A stretch of 64,000 nt of DNA, taken from contig NC_015474.1 of NCBI RefSeq assembly GCF_000211475.1, forward strand, positions 744,001 through 808,000. The letters run 5' to 3'. Made by a program: the position numbers and the translations under genes. The notes under the pieces were generated by a model that had not been told where the DNA came from, did not search any database, and saw only the letters and a program-made list of their open reading frames with translations. Below, piece after piece: positions 43,057 to 51,029 of the stretch (position 1 is its first letter; each line of letters opens with the position of its first letter). This stretch comes from Pyrococcus sp. NA2. GTDB lineage: Archaea; Methanobacteriota_B; Thermococci; Thermococcales; Thermococcaceae.

Positions 43057-44277
43057 ATGATACTTCAAGTTGCTCTTGATTTAACTGACATAGAACAGGC
43101 GATTTCTATTGCAGAGAAAGCTGCTCGTGGAGGAGCACATTGGCTTGAGGTTGGAACTCCTTTGATAAAGAAAGAGGGCATGAGAGCTGTCGAACTTTTG
43201 AAGAGAAGGTTCCCAGATAGAAAGATCGTGGCTGACCTTAAGACAATGGACACTGGAGCCTTGGAGGTTGAGATGGCCGCTAGACACGGAGCTGACGTTG
43301 TTTCAATCCTAGGAGTTGCTGATGATAAAACGATAAAGGATGCATTGGCAGTTGCCAGGAGGTACGGGATAAAAATAATGGTGGATCTAATTGGGGTCAA
43401 GGATAAAGTTCAGAGAGCTAAAGAACTTGAGGAAATGGGCGTTCATTACATTCTAGTTCACACTGGAATAGATGAGCAAGCTCAGGGAAAAACTCCTCTT
43501 GAGGATCTAGAAAAGGTTGTAAAGGCTGTTAAAGTACCTGTAGCTGTGGCAGGTGGCTTAAATTTAGAGACAATACCAAAAGTCATAGAGCTTGGAGCGA
43601 CGATAGTAGTTGTTGGAAGTGCTATAACGAAGGCAAAAGATCCTGAAGAAGTTACCAGGAAGATAATTGATCTGTTCTGGGACGAATACATGAGAACAAT
43701 AAGGAAGGCGATGAAGGACATAACGGAGCACATAGAGGAGGTGGCGGATAAGCTGAAACTCGAGGAAGTGAGAGGTTTAGTGGATGCCATGATTGGGGCG
43801 AACAAGATATTCATATACGGGGCTGGAAGGAGTGGGCTAGTGGGGAAGGCATTCGCAATGAGATTGATGCACCTTGACTTTAACGTTTACGTCGTTGGTG
43901 AGACGATTACGCCAGCATTTGAGGAGGGCGATCTGCTAATAGCGATAAGTGGTTCTGGTGAGACCAAGACGATAGTTGATGCGGCTGAAATAGCGAAGCA
44001 GCAGGGAGGAAAGGTAGTGGCAATAACCTCATATAGAAATTCAACCCTTGGAAAACTTGCAGACATAGTCGTTGAGATCCCAGGAAGAACTAAAACAGAT
44101 GTTCCCACGGATTACATAGCGAGACAGATGCTAACAAAGTATAAGTGGACGGCACCCATGGGAACTCTCTTCGAAGACTCCACAATGGTCTTCCTCGATG
44201 GCGTAATAGCATTACTAATGGCAACATTCCAGAAGACGGAGAAGGACATGAGGAGGAAGCATGCAACTCTCGAATGA
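43057..44277 (+). CDS. 3-hexulose-6-phosphate synthase / 6-phospho-3-hexuloisomerase fusion
   Basis: Bifunctional enzyme of the ribulose monophosphate pathway, which Thermococcales use in reverse to make ribulose-5-P from fructose-6-P because they lack the oxidative pentose phosphate pathway. The 406 residues comprise an HPS domain (about 1-210, OMP decarboxylase-like barrel with DLKTMDTG) and a PHI domain (about 220-406, SIS fold with IYGAGRSGLV and AISGSGET). ATG 43057 follows GGGTGCGAGAG; the upstream GTG is part of that site. Supplies pentose for the PRPP synthase at 54744. Confidence 0.95.
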   Translation: MILQVALDLTDIEQAISIAEKAARGGAHWLEVGTPLIKKEGMRAVELLKRRFPDRKIVADLKTMDTGALEVEMAARHGADVVSILGVADDKTIKDALAVARRYGIKIMVDLIGVKDKVQRAKELEEMGVHYILVHTGIDEQAQGKTPLEDLEKVVKAVKVPVAVAGGLNLETIPKVIELGATIVVVGSAITKAKDPEEVTRKIIDLFWDEYMRTIRKAMKDITEHIEEVADKLKLEEVRGLVDAMIGANKIFIYGAGRSGLVGKAFAMRLMHLDFNVYVVGETITPAFEEGDLLIAISGSGETKTIVDAAEIAKQQGGKVVAITSYRNSTLGKLADIVVEIPGRTKTDVPTDYIARQMLTKYKWTAPMGTLFEDSTMVFLDGVIALLMATFQKTEKDMRRKHATLE

Positions 44278-44303
44278 CTCCTTTAATTTTTGGAGGCAAC
44301 TGG

Positions 44304-45047
44304 ATGAGGCCCATTTTCATAGGGATAGGGGGGCAGGGAAATAAGATAACATTTGGGATAAACTACGGAAACTGTAAGAAGGTCTACATAAATCCAACAG
44401 GTTACATATTTTCCCGTCAGATGTTCCTTAAAAAGCTTGAAGAACTCCTGTGGAACATCAAAAAGAACTCAACGCTATGGTTAATTTTTGAACTCAAGCA
44501 GGTAAACCTTGAAATAGTTATGGAGATAATTGAAAGAGCACCTTCAGATTTGATGAAATTTGCATACGTTCTCTCTCCCGGAAAGGAGTTGGTTCTAGAA
44601 GGTAAACCTTATTGGGCTGAGGGATTTGAGACTGTTTTTTATGACTCTTTATGGGAGTTCCTCAAAGGCAAGGAAAAGAAGCCGGTATGGCAGGCCTATG
44701 GAGAAGCAACGTTATCCATCAGTAGAATGTTCACGAAGCTCTACAACTATCTTGATTCTCAGATGCTCGTGAATGTTGACTTTGCTGACTTTCTTCAAAT
44801 AACTAGGGGAGGTAACGTTGGGATACTAAGGTTATTAAATAGTGTGGACTTCGAATGGCACTGGGGAATATGGGAGAGGGGATTGGTCAACATACTCGCG
44901 AGTAATGATGTTTCACTGGAAAAAGTCATGGGGATCTTATCAAAATTCCAGGAGATCTTGAGGGAGAAGGATGTTATCTGGGGAGTTAAAATGGATGAAA
45001 ATGTTAGGGGAATAGAGATATTGGCACTCCTGGTGAAGAGATGGTGA
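44304..45047 (+). CDS. Degenerate FtsZ/tubulin-superfamily-like protein
   Basis: A 247-residue protein of unknown function. The start FIGIGGQGNKIT (residues 5-16) resembles the FtsZ T1 loop VGVGGAGNNAV, and NVDFADFLQITRGGNVGIL (157-175) resembles the FtsZ H10-S8 region NVDFADVRAVM; the end WGVKMDENVRGIEILALL resembles the last FtsZ strands. The GGGTGTG tubulin signature is missing and the N-terminal half is about 50 residues short, so GTP binding is doubtful. I conclude it is a decayed or repurposed FtsZ-like protein. ATG 44304 follows GGAGG. It overlaps the next HAD gene by seven bases. The similarity was judged by eye. Confidence 0.6.
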   Translation: MRPIFIGIGGQGNKITFGINYGNCKKVYINPTGYIFSRQMFLKKLEELLWNIKKNSTLWLIFELKQVNLEIVMEIIERAPSDLMKFAYVLSPGKELVLEGKPYWAEGFETVFYDSLWEFLKGKEKKPVWQAYGEATLSISRMFTKLYNYLDSQMLVNVDFADFLQITRGGNVGILRLLNSVDFEWHWGIWERGLVNILASNDVSLEKVMGILSKFQEILREKDVIWGVKMDENVRGIEILALLVKRW

Positions 45048-45694
45048 GGGCAATACTGTTTGACATAGATGAAACCCTCCTCTCCGAAAGGCCACTCGTA
45101 ATGTTCATGCTTCCCTTAGTGTATGATGAACTTTCAAGGAGGTTAGGGATCTCGAGAATGGAAGCGAGAAACATATTTCTCTCTGAAATAGAGAAGAAGA
45201 GAGGAACATATGAATGGCATGATTGGAACTATTTCTTCCGAAAGTTTAACCTTCCTTTCCGATATGAGGATTTCTTGATTGGATATCCAGAAAAGATAGA
45301 GGTTCTCCCTGGAGTTAAGGAAACGTTAGAGGATTTAAAAGGAAGGTATAAGCTGGGAATTGTTACGAGTGGGCCAAGGTATCAAGTGCTCAAACTGAAG
45401 ATCTCAGGTATCCTGAAATACTTCGATGTCGTTATTACAAGGGATGACGTAGGAACGGTAAAGCCAGATCCGAGGATATTCATTGCAGCACTTTCAAAGC
45501 TAAAAGTTCATCCTAAGGATGCGGTTATGGTTGGGGATAACCTTGAGCAGGACATCTTTGGGGCGAAAGCTCTTGGCATGAGAACTGTTTGGATAAATAG
45601 GAGGAAAATTGAAAAGAGTTATAACCTGCCAGATTTTGAAATATACTCGATCTCACAATTGGTGGAGGTGCTAGAGGATGAAGGTGATATTTGA
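45041..45694 (+). CDS. HAD-superfamily phosphatase
   Basis: A 217-residue HAD hydrolase of the phosphoglycolate phosphatase/YjjG kind: nucleophile motif DIDETLLS (about 8-15), helical C1 cap, motif II TSG (about 110-112), KPDP (motif III) and GDNLEQDIFGA (motif IV). Substrate unknown. It overlaps both the FtsZ-like gene upstream (7 bases) and the small gene downstream (17 bases), so the four genes 44304-46641 appear co-translated. Confidence 0.87.
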   Translation: MVRAILFDIDETLLSERPLVMFMLPLVYDELSRRLGISRMEARNIFLSEIEKKRGTYEWHDWNYFFRKFNLPFRYEDFLIGYPEKIEVLPGVKETLEDLKGRYKLGIVTSGPRYQVLKLKISGILKYFDVVITRDDVGTVKPDPRIFIAALSKLKVHPKDAVMVGDNLEQDIFGAKALGMRTVWINRRKIEKSYNLPDFEIYSISQLVEVLEDEGDI

Positions 45695-45863
45695 CAAAGA
45701 AGGTGTGTTCGTTGAGTACAAAGAGAAGAGAGTGAGAACTGTCAGAGACGACGAAATAGTCCACAGAGAAGAGAATCCAACGAGGCTCTGGTGGGAGCTA
45801 AAGGAGGCTGTAAAGGGTAAGAGGGTTAGGATCGTAGTTTATGAGGTGGAGAGTGGTGATTGA
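45678..45863 (+). CDS. Small conserved-context protein of unknown function
   Basis: A 61-residue protein I do not recognise. It is predicted to be mostly strand then helix, with many charged residues and the sequence NPTRLWWELKEAVKGKRVRIVV in the second half, seen from about residue 33. Preceded by GGTGCTAGAGG. It overlaps the HAD gene by 17 bases and the DUF4392 gene by 11, which supports it as a real member of this cluster. Confidence 0.6.
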   Translation: MKVIFDKEGVFVEYKEKRVRTVRDDEIVHREENPTRLWWELKEAVKGKRVRIVVYEVESGD

Positions 45864-46641
45864 TCACCTAATTGCAACGGATATAGGGGGTAGAGGGGTC
45901 GAGAGGCTATACCTATTATACAAGGCCAAGAGGCCAGATTACTTCCAGAGATCCTTGGAGATAATAAGTTCTGCCAAGAGAATCTTAATAGTCTCAGATT
46001 TTCCAATACCTCCTTCGATGATTCCGGAAACTGATGGTCCTCCTGGGGCTGTAGCTTTGGCTCTCGCCTTAAAAGACCTTGGAAAGAGGGCAATAATTCT
46101 AACCCAAGAACTCGTTAAGATTGGCATAGAGGATTTTTATCAAGAAGTTATCACTGAAATGCCTAAAACAAACGAGTTCGATTGTTTGATAAGTGTGGAA
46201 ACTCCTGGAAGGAACTATAAAGGAAAATACCTATCGTTCTCAGGTCTCGAAATCAGGGTTAGGGAGTATGACAGGCTATTTATGGAAGCCTTGGAGATGG
46301 GGATACCGACGATAGGGATTGGAGATGGAGGTAACGAGATAGGGATGGGAAATTTAGAGCTTAGGGATGAGAGATACTCGGTAGTTAAGGCTAGCGAAGT
46401 TATAATTGCGGGCGTGTCAAATTGGGGTGCCTATGGACTTGTTGCTGGATTGTCGATTGAAAACGGTGTTAACCTTCTGAAGGATTATGACGAAGGAGAA
46501 GTGTTGAAGTCACTAGTTAATGCTGGTCTAATAGATGGGATAACAAAGAAGAATGAGCCAAGTGTTGATGGACTCCCAAGCTCGATTCATGAAAGGATGT
46601 TAAAGTTGCTGAACGAGATAATTAACGTAAAAATTCAGTGA
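45853..46641 (+). CDS. DUF4392 protein, D-glutamate cyclase-like
   Basis: A roughly 262-residue protein with the family motif GIGDGGNEIGMGN (about 154-166) and ETDGPPGAVALA near residue 60. DUF4392 is related to the C-terminal domain of mammalian D-glutamate cyclase, but the archaeal function is not known to me. The start is ambiguous: ATG 45841, GTG 45853 and GTG 45856 are in frame; GAGGTG at 45843-45848 favours one of the GTGs. Overlaps the convergent HD-domain gene by 20 bases. Confidence 0.75.
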   Translation: MVIDHLIATDIGGRGVERLYLLYKAKRPDYFQRSLEIISSAKRILIVSDFPIPPSMIPETDGPPGAVALALALKDLGKRAIILTQELVKIGIEDFYQEVITEMPKTNEFDCLISVETPGRNYKGKYLSFSGLEIRVREYDRLFMEALEMGIPTIGIGDGGNEIGMGNLELRDERYSVVKASEVIIAGVSNWGAYGLVAGLSIENGVNLLKDYDEGEVLKSLVNAGLIDGITKKNEPSVDGLPSSIHERMLKLLNEIINVKIQ

Positions 46642-47248
46642 GCTCTCTCTTCAAGGCGTGTAGGTACCACTCAACTATTCTGTGTCTCTCTTCGGCAATC
46701 TCCTTTCCTGTCCTTGTGTACATTAAGTCCTTCAGTTTTAATATCTTCTCTTCGAAATGCCTTATTGAATCTTCAATACTCCTGTTATGCTCTCCTGAGT
46801 ACATGAAGACCCTCGCGATCCCAATGGCTCCTAGGGCATCAAGCTTATCAGCATCGCTCAGTATCTTGGCCTCTAGTGTTATGGGCTTCCTACCTTTAGA
46901 AAACCTATGTACTTCAATTGCATGTGCAACTTCTCCAGCTTTTCTATATCCAAGTTTCGTGAGAAAATCAATTGCAATCTTTGCACCCTCTTCAGCGTGA
47001 TCTTTTACAATCCCCTTATCTTCAAGGGGTCTAGCTATGTCATGCAATATGCTTGCCAACGCTAGCACCTCAAGATCTGCATTTTCTTTCGTTCCTATGT
47101 ATAATGAGATTGCAAGCACCCTAAGGGTGTGGGAATATCCATGGCTACCCTCCCCTAGCATTCTCTTTGAGAATCTACAAGCCTCAATTAATATCCCTGG
47201 AACACTCTTAAAATACCTCCTTAATATGTCCTCACAGCTGATATACAT
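46622..47248 (-). CDS. HD-domain phosphohydrolase
   Basis: A 208-residue metal-dependent phosphohydrolase. The HD ligands are His in HGYSH (about 36-40), HD in LHDIAR (about 68-73) and Asp in LSDADKLDALG (about 129-139). HD proteins of this size include nucleotidases and (p)ppGpp-like hydrolases; the substrate here is unknown. Its start lies only 30 bases from the divergent GNAT start. Confidence 0.87.
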   Translation of the reverse strand: MYISCEDILRRYFKSVPGILIEACRFSKRMLGEGSHGYSHTLRVLAISLYIGTKENADLEVLALASILHDIARPLEDKGIVKDHAEEGAKIAIDFLTKLGYRKAGEVAHAIEVHRFSKGRKPITLEAKILSDADKLDALGAIGIARVFMYSGEHNRSIEDSIRHFEEKILKLKDLMYTRTGKEIAEERHRIVEWYLHALKRELTEFLR

Positions 47249-47278
47249 TTTTAAGCTCCCTCCCCAAACCTTTTCCCG

Positions 47279-47758
47279 ATGGAGAAAGTGAAGATAGAGC
47301 GGCTTAAAAGGTTAGATAGGGAAGTCCTTGATCAATTAGTGAAGGTGTACATGAGCGGTTATCAGGGACTTGAGGAGTATGGTGGTGAGGGTGAGGATTA
47401 CGCGAGGGACTATATAGAGTGGTGCTGGAAGAGAGCTCCCGATGGGTTCTTCGTTGCTAAAGTGGGTGATAAGATAGTTGGATTTATAGTATGTGATAGG
47501 GACTGGTTCAGTAGGTATGAAGGTAAGGTTGTGGGAGCGATTCATGAATTTGTTGTTGATAAGGCTTGGCAGGGGAAAGGAATTGGGAAAAAGCTCCTTA
47601 TTACATGCTTGGATTTTCTAAATAAATACAACGATATCATAGAGCTTTGGGTCGGAGAGAAGAATTATGGTGCAATGAAGCTTTATGAGAGATTTGGATT
47701 TAAAAAGGTCGGGAAGAGTGGCATCTGGATTAGAATGGTTAGGCGGCAAAATTTATAA
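47279..47758 (+). CDS. GNAT-family N-acetyltransferase
   Basis: A 159-residue acetyltransferase. The acetyl-CoA-binding motif A is VVDKAWQGKGIGKKLL (about 91-106), with motif B ALMKLYERFGFKKVG-like sequence near 127-138. It lacks the features that would mark it as RimI with certainty. No ribosome site precedes ATG 47279. The TATA-like TTTTTAAGC at 47248-47256 predicts transcription starting at about the ATG, so the mRNA may be leaderless. The gene's end contains the tRNA promoter. Confidence 0.85.
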   Translation: MEKVKIERLKRLDREVLDQLVKVYMSGYQGLEEYGGEGEDYARDYIEWCWKRAPDGFFVAKVGDKIVGFIVCDRDWFSRYEGKVVGAIHEFVVDKAWQGKGIGKKLLITCLDFLNKYNDIIELWVGEKNYGAMKLYERFGFKKVGKSGIWIRMVRRQNL

Positions 47759-47760
47759 AC
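47752..47760 (+). promoter_or_regulatory. TATA box of tRNA-Arg
   Basis: TTTATAAAC with CGGCAAAA before it overlaps the stop codon of the GNAT gene and lies about 25-30 bases before the tRNA. Expected start near 47780. Inferred from position. Confidence 0.6.
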
Positions 47761-47784
47761 CCGTCTAATAACTCATCCCCGAGT

Positions 47785-47861
<77 letters not shown>

Positions 47862-47863
47862 TA

Positions 47864-49419
47864 TCACTCTGGATAGACAACCTTGTATATCACTTTCTCA
47901 TTGTCTCTGAAAACCTGGATTAAATACCTCCTGAGTTCATTCGAGATTGAGAAGTCCACAACACAAGCTTGTATTCTAATACTCTTTGGGTCTGCTGGAT
48001 CATACCTAACTAACTCAACCTTGCATTTAACGCCTCGCTTCTCCAAAAACCTCCTATATTTAATTGGAACCCAAAGCGGATCCCTTCTTGAGACGTCATC
48101 GATGTATATATACTTGACGTGATACTTCCTGAGTATCCTAAGACTTTCACTAATGTTCCTTCCCTTGAGAGCCACGATTATCTCTGCACTGCGATTGTCA
48201 TAATCGACAAATGGCGAGGCATGGGTTCTTCTAAACAACACCGTTTTTCTCCCTGATATTGAAAATATCATAAATGAGGATTCATAAGAGCTTAGAAAAA
48301 CATCATCTGGCTTCGTATTTGATAATATCCAACTTTGAAGGTTCTTGAACTTAAAATCTGAATAACCGTTTATCACCCATGTCGAGGAAGAGTAGTCCAT
48401 TATGGTCATTGCATTTAATGCAAGAAGCATTATGGCTATTGATGGAATAATCCTGGGCCTTGTGCTTATTATCCTCTTTAATCCCGCTAGTACTAGCAAT
48501 GATCCAAATCCAAATTTGTAGAGGTGGATCTTATAGGCAATTAATGGACCTCCAATTGCAATAAACAAAACTCCTAAAAGATAAAGGCCAAGAAAAGAGC
48601 TCACAATAACGTTTCTTAACTCCTCCTTAAGACTGGTGTAGGTACCCAACAATATCAAAGGAGCCAGAATGTTCTTAAATACAATTTGAAAGAAATCCTG
48701 TGTAAACATCAAGATATCATAGTAGCCCATAACGAGCTTTTGGTAAGGATTTGGAGTCTGAGCCTTATAGATGAAGATTAGAGGAAACCAGAATAACATT
48801 TGGATCGTTGTTCCAATTCCCAATATTAACACGAGATGTCTCATACGTCTTTTCAGTGTAAAGTACATTAGGATTATGCTAGCTATTCCAAACGTTCCAA
48901 GGACATGAGTTAGACCCGCTAGTCCCCATGATAATGCTATTGGCACAGCATTTTTCAAACTGGGGTTTTTCTCGAATCTTATCAGAGTATGATAAAAGAG
49001 TGGAACCCAGACAGTTGCCATTAAAGTGTGAGGATGCGCCTCTAAGAACCAGAATGACAGCGGGAGTAGAGGTCCAATCCATCCATATTCTTTCCCGAGA
49101 ATTTCGGTTGCTAGGAAGTACATTACGAGAGATGACAATGCAATTAAAACAATGGGCATATATATTGTCGCCTTCATGACATCTCCGGTCATCTTGCCAA
49201 TTGTGGCGACTATCAAGTGATAGAGCCAGGGATAAAATGCATATCCCTCAACGTTAGTTGGATCTTTAAATGAAGGCGTTCCATGGAAAATTGCTTCTGC
49301 AATTCCATTCCATTATGGAAGTATAAATCTCCACCATAAGGTGGACCAGGAATCGACTTAAACTGTGAAACAAGGGTTAGAACTAATATCACTGGTATCA
49401 GTGGCATAATCTTAGACAT
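47864..49419 (-). pseudogene. GT-C-like multi-spanning membrane protein, frameshifted
   Basis: The region from ATG 49419 to the stop at 47864 reads as one membrane protein of about 516 residues if five bases are removed near 49302-49311. The N-terminal frame gives a signal-like helix and GPPYGGDLYFHNG; the second frame, from about 49300, gives IAEAIFHGTPSFKDP...EGYAFYPWLYHLIVATIGK and then about ten helices and an extracytoplasmic C-terminal domain. This is like GT-C glycosyltransferases or oligosaccharyl transferase relatives, where GGD would be the catalytic acidic motif. The downstream part (47864-49216) could be made alone only from an internal start. Either a true mutation or a sequencing error. 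Confidence 0.78.
49302..49311. repeat. Tandem ATTCC duplication causing the frameshift
   Basis: ATTCC occurs twice in tandem (49302-49306 and 49307-49311). Removing one copy restores a continuous frame across the membrane-protein gene on the minus strand (HNG-IAEAIFHG). The +5 change explains the two overlapping reading frames. Confidence 0.8.
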
Positions 49420-49527
49420 TTGAACTCCCTCTAGCTATGACAATTTTTGAGATTTAAGGGTATACGAAAAGGTTATATTTAAAAACGTTTAAATATGAAT
49501 CAGAGCGTTAAAATTGGAGGGAAGAGA

Positions 49528-50106
49528 ATGGCGAGAAAGGTTAAGGTTATTACGGATCCTGAAGTGATAAAGGTAATGCTTGAAGATACCAGGAGAAAGA
49601 TACTCCAACTTTTAAGGAACAAGGAGATGACAATATCCCAGCTCAGTCAACTTCTCGGAAAGACACCACAAACCGTTTACCACCACATAGAAAAGCTGAA
49701 AGAAGCTGGATTGGTTGAGGTAAAGAGGACGGAGATGAAGGGGAATCTGGTTGAGAAGTACTATGGAAGAACTGCGGATGTATTCTACATTAACTTGTAC
49801 CTGGGAGATGAGGAGCTTAGGTACATTGCAAGGTCAAGGCTGAAGACCAAGATAGATATATTTAAGAGGTTAGGATATAAGTTCAAAGAAGAGGAACTAC
49901 TTGAGATCATGGATAAGATGTTGCAGAAAGAATTCGATGCAACGGTTAGGATATCAAAGGAGATCGAAGAAAAGGAAGATGTTCTAGAGGGGTTTTCAAA
50001 CGAGGACATAATTCATGCAATTGAGTGGTTGTCTACAGCTGAACTTGCTAGAGATGAGGAGTATTTGGAGTTGTTTAGAAAATTGGGAGAGATACTTAAG
50101 CGGTGA
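49528..50106 (+). CDS. ArsR-like winged-helix transcription regulator
   Basis: A 192-residue DNA-binding protein. The N-terminal winged helix (about 5-75) has DTRRKILQLLRNKEMTISQ and the recognition helix KTPQTVYHHIEKLKEAGLV (about 44-62); the rest is helical and rich in Glu/Lys, perhaps for dimerisation. No ligand site is evident. ATG 49528 follows GGAGGGAAGAGA; an in-frame ATG at 49495 lies too close to the TATATTTAAAAA promoter element at 49474-49485. The stop lies six bases before the DUF211 gene. Confidence 0.85.
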   Translation: MARKVKVITDPEVIKVMLEDTRRKILQLLRNKEMTISQLSQLLGKTPQTVYHHIEKLKEAGLVEVKRTEMKGNLVEKYYGRTADVFYINLYLGDEELRYIARSRLKTKIDIFKRLGYKFKEEELLEIMDKMLQKEFDATVRISKEIEEKEDVLEGFSNEDIIHAIEWLSTAELARDEEYLELFRKLGEILKR

Positions 50107-50112
50107 GAGAGA

Positions 50113-50418
50113 ATGGCCAGGGGGATTAGGCTACTTGTTTTGGATGTATTAAAACCTCACCAACCTTTGGTCACTGAATTAGCTTTGGGTCTTAGTGAGC
50201 TTGAAGGGGTTGAAGGTGTTAACATAACACTTGTTGAGATCGATAAGGAAACGGAGAACATAAAGGTCACAATAGTGGGAGACAACTTGAACTATGAGGA
50301 GATAGTCAGGACGATAGAGGAGTTTGGAGGTGTTGTCCATAGTATTGACATGGTTGCCGCTGGAAAGAGGATAATTGACGAGGAGGAGACTCCTCAGGAT
50401 AAGTTGGAGGAATTCTGA
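50113..50418 (+). CDS. DUF211 family protein
   Basis: A 101-residue protein of the archaeal DUF211 family, a ferredoxin-like fold known from Methanothermobacter MTH889 and often associated with metal or regulatory functions that remain unclear. GIRLLVLDVLKPHQP at the start and GVNITLVEIDKETE in the middle are family marks. It lies between two ArsR-like regulator genes with six- and one-base gaps, so the three are surely co-transcribed. Confidence 0.8.
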   Translation: MARGIRLLVLDVLKPHQPLVTELALGLSELEGVEGVNITLVEIDKETENIKVTIVGDNLNYEEIVRTIEEFGGVVHSIDMVAAGKRIIDEEETPQDKLEEF

Positions 50419-50419
50419 A

Positions 50420-50977
50420 ATGTGTAGAGTCCCAGTAATGGTCATATCAAATAAGGAGCAGCTTAGGGCATTATCGGATCCAACTAGGATGAAGATACTT
50501 GAATTGCTTAGATCTCATCCAATGTCAGTAGCGGAAATAGCTGAGAAACTTGGGAAAGATAAATCGACTATATACAGACACATAAGAGCTCTGGAAGAGG
50601 CTGGATTAGTAGAGGAAGTTGAGAAGATAGGGAATGAGGTTCTCTATGGGAGAGTTGCCTACATATATTTAGTTGTTGTTGGCTCTGACAAGGAGGCTGA
50701 GAAGTTTAGAAGAGTTTATCTAACTGAAGGAGTTGAGAAACTCATAAAGGTCCTTGAACTTGCAGGGATTAAAATTAGAGATCGGGAAAAATTTGAGAGC
50801 ATTGTGAAGAGGGTGTTTGAGTGCATAGAGAATGACTCCAGGAATATACTCGATAGGTTAATGAACGTTTCCCTGGACGAGATAACCCTCATCCACATTC
50901 TGAATCTCCTCACATTTATGTACTCTCACAGGTATGTACAGGAGTCGAAGGAACTCTTAGACCTGTTGGATATTTAA
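50420..50977 (+). CDS. ArsR-like winged-helix transcription regulator
   Basis: A 185-residue regulator similar in plan to the one at 49528: winged helix (about 8-80) with LSDPTRMKILELLRSHPMSV and the recognition helix KDKSTIYRHIRALEEAGLV, then a helical C-terminal half. ATG 50420 follows GGAGGA; ATG 50441 is an alternative. The two regulators may form a heterodimer or be old duplicates. The acetyl-CoA synthetase gene follows from its own promoter. Confidence 0.84.
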   Translation: MCRVPVMVISNKEQLRALSDPTRMKILELLRSHPMSVAEIAEKLGKDKSTIYRHIRALEEAGLVEEVEKIGNEVLYGRVAYIYLVVVGSDKEAEKFRRVYLTEGVEKLIKVLELAGIKIRDREKFESIVKRVFECIENDSRNILDRLMNVSLDEITLIHILNLLTFMYSHRYVQESKELLDLLDI

Positions 50978-50986
50978 TCCAAAAAA

Positions 50987-50996
50987 CTTTATATAT
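50987..50996 (+). promoter_or_regulatory. TATA box of the acetyl-CoA synthetase alpha gene
   Basis: CTTTATATAT preceded by the BRE-like CCAAAAAA. Expected start near 51017, with a leader of about 13 bases that contains GGTGAGGTGA. Good match to strong Thermococcales promoters. Inferred. Confidence 0.65.
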
Positions 50997-51029
50997 GTAA
51001 AGGTTCCAGTTCCCGTAGGTGAGGTGAAA

